Source: Colwellia sp. PAMC 20917 (GTDB taxonomy: Bacteria > Pseudomonadota > Gammaproteobacteria > Enterobacterales > Alteromonadaceae). From it: 64,000 bases of DNA. The notes beneath the pieces were generated by a model. The model had not been told where the DNA came from and made no database searches. It saw only the letters and a list, made by a program, of their open reading frames with translations. Numbering within the stretch: position 1 is the stretch's first letter; the number at the start of each line of letters is the position of its first letter. A program made the position numbers and the translations under genes. This document shows positions 61,684 through 64,000 of the stretch, piece by piece. The DNA is taken from contig NZ_CP014944.1 of NCBI RefSeq assembly GCF_001767295.1, positions 4,588,001 through 4,652,000 of the forward strand. Direction: 5' to 3'.

Positions 61684-63384
61684 ATGACAAATATAATCCA
61701 AGAATACGATTTACCTGAAGTGATTAATAAGCACCTTATCATAGCAATAACGTGTAAAAGAGGCCTTATTAAGTATGTTAACGATGCATTCGTTAAATTA
61801 TCTCAATACTCACAAAATGAATTGCTCGGTAAAACACATAAAGTCATTAATTCTGGACTACATACCGATGCTTTTTTTAAAAACATCTGGAATGAAATTT
61901 CATCTGGCCAAACTTGGCAAGGTGAAATATGTAATCGTAAAAAAAATGGACAGTTATATTGGGTACAAACAACTATTGTTCCGCGAATAGATGACAAGGG
62001 TGAAATTAAAGAGTTTATTTCACTCAGAACAGACATCACCCCGAGTATTGAGCTTCGAGAGAAAATAAAACAGCAATCCTATATTGAAAGAATGCTAAAG
62101 AATATATTAGAAATAATCATTAGCGATAATAGCAGCAAGAACATTTTCAATGAGGTTAAAGACATTTTTAATACACTTTGGCCAAATGCGGGATTTAATA
62201 TTTACACGAAACACAAAGAAACGGAAAGCTTTGATACCGTTGCTAGTCATAAACTTTCAATCACATTAAATCAGTTGCTTGCTAAAATATCACTTCCTGA
62301 TAATGGCTCATCCATCGAAGAATTATTAGAAAAAACACCCTGTTACTATTTTGAAAATATAGACTTTAACCCGTATGAGTGTGAGGAAGTGAACATTATT
62401 AACGAAAATAATGTTCACTCTTTTATTATTATTCCCATTAAAAATAATAAAAAGGTGTTGGGAGTATTAAGTATTTACAATTTTAATATGCTAACTGAAA
62501 TTGATGTTGAAGTTGAGATCAAATTATTATTACAAATTGCCAATTTATTCTCAGTTAAATTAGCACAGGAAATAGCAGCTAATACCCGTTTAAGAGTGCA
62601 AAAACAATTAATACAATCTGAAAAACTAAACACGATCAAAAATATGGTAAGAAGTATTGCTCATGAATTTAATAATTCATTGACGAGTATTTTGGGTTAT
62701 GCAGATTTAATTTGTGTCAGGCATCAACACGAGATTCCAAAAACGGCAGCTACCTATTTGAACAGAATCACTCAAGCTGGAGAATCGGCTAAGCATTTAG
62801 TATTGAAACTAATCGAATACAGTGAGAATAAAAAGAGCGAAGAACGCATAATTAATGTCATTCCATTTATTGAAGAACTCATAACACTTCAACAGAAAGA
62901 TGAAGATGCTATTACTTTTTCCTTTGTTATTAAATGTATTGAGGTGAATGTGAGAGTTGACCCCGTTCAGCTATATCAAGCCGTCAGCTTAATTGTATTA
63001 AATGCTGTTGATGCAATTAAAACAGAAGATAACACAAGTATTAAAAAAATTACTTTTGGTGTTGAAAAAATTGAGCTTATTAAGTCAGAATGTATCTCTT
63101 GCTCTCAACGTTTTGAAGGGGAATGGGTGAAAATTTCAATCATTGATTCCGCACAGCCCATCCCTGAGTCAATCGTAAATAAAATAATAGACCCTTTCTT
63201 CACAACTAAATCGTTAAGTGAAGGCTCAGGAATGGGGCTTGCTATTGTAAATAAAACCATTCATGAAGCGGGTGGACACATCCAAATTATTTCAGGAAAT
63301 GATGATAGCGTAGAAAAATCAATTGATCTTTTTTTACCATCAGTGCCTCATAACTTACACGTTACTGATAAGGATATCATTTAA
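61684..63384 (+). CDS. PAS-GAF-type sensor histidine kinase
   Basis: A soluble 566-residue kinase. PAS (about 10-125, with ELLGKTHKVINSGLH), a GAF-like region (about 135-300, NNKKVLGVLSIYNF), HisKA (RSIAHEFNNSLTSILGYAD, phospho-His) and HATPase (NAVDAIKT, GSGMGLAIVNKT). It shares the GKTHKxINSG PAS motif with the kinase at 56866. The last base of its stop is the first base of the next gene (TAATG). It is probably the kinase for the two receivers just upstream. Confidence 0.93.
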   Translation: MTNIIQEYDLPEVINKHLIIAITCKRGLIKYVNDAFVKLSQYSQNELLGKTHKVINSGLHTDAFFKNIWNEISSGQTWQGEICNRKKNGQLYWVQTTIVPRIDDKGEIKEFISLRTDITPSIELREKIKQQSYIERMLKNILEIIISDNSSKNIFNEVKDIFNTLWPNAGFNIYTKHKETESFDTVASHKLSITLNQLLAKISLPDNGSSIEELLEKTPCYYFENIDFNPYECEEVNIINENNVHSFIIIPIKNNKKVLGVLSIYNFNMLTEIDVEVEIKLLLQIANLFSVKLAQEIAANTRLRVQKQLIQSEKLNTIKNMVRSIAHEFNNSLTSILGYADLICVRHQHEIPKTAATYLNRITQAGESAKHLVLKLIEYSENKKSEERIINVIPFIEELITLQQKDEDAITFSFVIKCIEVNVRVDPVQLYQAVSLIVLNAVDAIKTEDNTSIKKITFGVEKIELIKSECISCSQRFEGEWVKISIIDSAQPIPESIVNKIIDPFFTTKSLSEGSGMGLAIVNKTIHEAGGHIQIISGNDDSVEKSIDLFLPSVPHNLHVTDKDII

Positions 63385-64000
63385 TGATGAATGCTAATCA
63401 TTTAAAAACTAATTGTTTTTCACAAAGTTCCCACGAAAAAACAAACTTAACCTTAATCTGTGGTCTAGTTGTTTTTGTAATCTATTTCATTTTGTCTAAA
63501 TTATTTATTGCTTTTTCAATGAATTTAGGGGTCTCTAGTCCTATTTGGCCTGGAGCGGGCTTTGCTGTTGTTGCCTACTTAATCTTTGGCATAAGGGCGC
63601 TACTACCTATAGCTCTGGCGATTATATTCTTGACGATTCTGGGACAAGGAACACTTCAGTGGCAATACTTTCCAGTCAGTCTGTTTTTTGCTTTGGGGGC
63701 ATCACTACAAGCCGTTGTTTGTGGCTTTATAATAAAAGTTAAAAAAATCAACTTAAACAGTCTTGCTGATATGAGAGCAATAGGATTGTTTTTTATTTTA
63801 TCACTTTTAACCGCGCTAATTTCTACAACTGTTTCAAATATTGGCCTCTATTTAGTTGGCGGTTATGACTTTACACCAACGTATTATACTTTTTTTACAT
63901 GGTGGCTGGGTGACTGTGTTGGAATTTTTATTTTTGCACCTCTGCTTTTTTGGTTAACTAGAAAAAATAAAAGTGAACTTGATAAAAAACAAATCAGGGT
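63384..64000 (+). CDS. MASE1-domain membrane sensor (partial, cut by right edge)
   Basis: An open frame from the ATG at 63384 to the end of the window. The 205 visible residues are an integral-membrane sensor with about six to seven helices: NLGVSSPIWPGAGFAVVAYL and TWWLGDCVGIFIFAPLLF are MASE1 hallmarks. The output domain (GGDEF, EAL or kinase) lies outside the window. The stop of the previous kinase overlaps its start by one base; AAGGA is at 63370-63374. Confidence 0.87.
   Translation, partial: MMNANHLKTNCFSQSSHEKTNLTLICGLVVFVIYFILSKLFIAFSMNLGVSSPIWPGAGFAVVAYLIFGIRALLPIALAIIFLTILGQGTLQWQYFPVSLFFALGASLQAVVCGFIIKVKKINLNSLADMRAIGLFFILSLLTALISTTVSNIGLYLVGGYDFTPTYYTFFTWWLGDCVGIFIFAPLLFWLTRKNKSELDKKQIR

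Overview
The window is clearly AT-rich and looks like chromosomal DNA of a marine gammaproteobacterium of the Alteromonadales, most likely Colwellia-like. This is inferred from the FadD ortholog close to the enterobacterial type, the many c-di-GMP and PAS signalling proteins, the large lipid-catabolism gene set and the base composition. I see no rRNA, tRNA, CRISPR or prophage. Both ends cut through genes: a receiver-domain protein on the left and a MASE1 membrane sensor on the right.

Layout. 0-5 kb: a sigma-54-type response regulator followed by a flippase/glycosyltransferase pair that has its own near-consensus -24/-12 promoter candidate and a perfect hairpin, then a small membrane protein. 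5-6.4 kb (minus): a thioredoxin-like protein and a CSCSS-type permease. 6.85-8.63 kb: a complete IS1182-family element with 25-bp terminal repeats. 8.8-12.6 kb: a PAS-GGDEF cyclase with a cysteine-rich tail, 1.1 kb of non-coding DNA with a scattered short motif, and a seven-repeat DUF5666 lipoprotein.

13-42.4 kb is a lipid/acyl-CoA catabolic region. A LysR regulator (13.0-13.9 kb) faces a long cluster: histidine phosphatase, SDR, OYE-type flavoenzyme, an ACAD10/11-type acyl-CoA dehydrogenase, an APH-fold kinase, SDR, a 600-residue acyl-CoA dehydrogenase, MaoC hydratase, an MFE-2-like dehydrogenase, thiolase and fadD. The dehydrogenase plus kinase pair resembles the split parts of human ACAD10/11 and the Lva levulinate enzymes, so the cluster plausibly consumes 4-hydroxyacyl-CoAs and then runs (R)-type beta-oxidation. 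An inverted repeat of the form TGAATA(G/A)T-N11-(N)3ATTCATTTG occurs with identical spacing upstream of the phosphatase gene (14.09 kb), a patatin-like lipase (28.44 kb) and a second large acyl-CoA dehydrogenase (40.45 kb). This suggests one LysR-controlled regulon spread over 26 kb. Between these sites lie two MDR reductases, a mono-heme cytochrome, a molybdopterin oxidoreductase with a CoxD/CoxE-like MoxR-VWA pair, two alpha/beta hydrolases, a crotonase-fold protein, a GST and a nitroreductase.

42.8-53.3 kb holds mixed genes: small membrane and lipoproteins, a degenerate HD-GYP protein, a 2OG-Fe(II) oxygenase, a large PilZ protein, a band-7 protein, a YdjM-type membrane protein and a membrane receptor ending in a Cys4 module. 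53.4-64 kb is a signalling cluster: a hybrid histidine kinase whose N-terminus is twelve near-identical 21-residue coiled-coil repeats; a LOV-like protein lacking the photoactive cysteine but carrying a phosphoacceptor-like helix; a three-PAS kinase with its own receiver; an IS66 transposase remnant; an HTH-receiver fusion translationally coupled to an RpfG-like HD-GYP regulator; a PAS-GAF kinase; and the MASE1 protein. Most of these look like one phosphorelay/c-di-GMP network.
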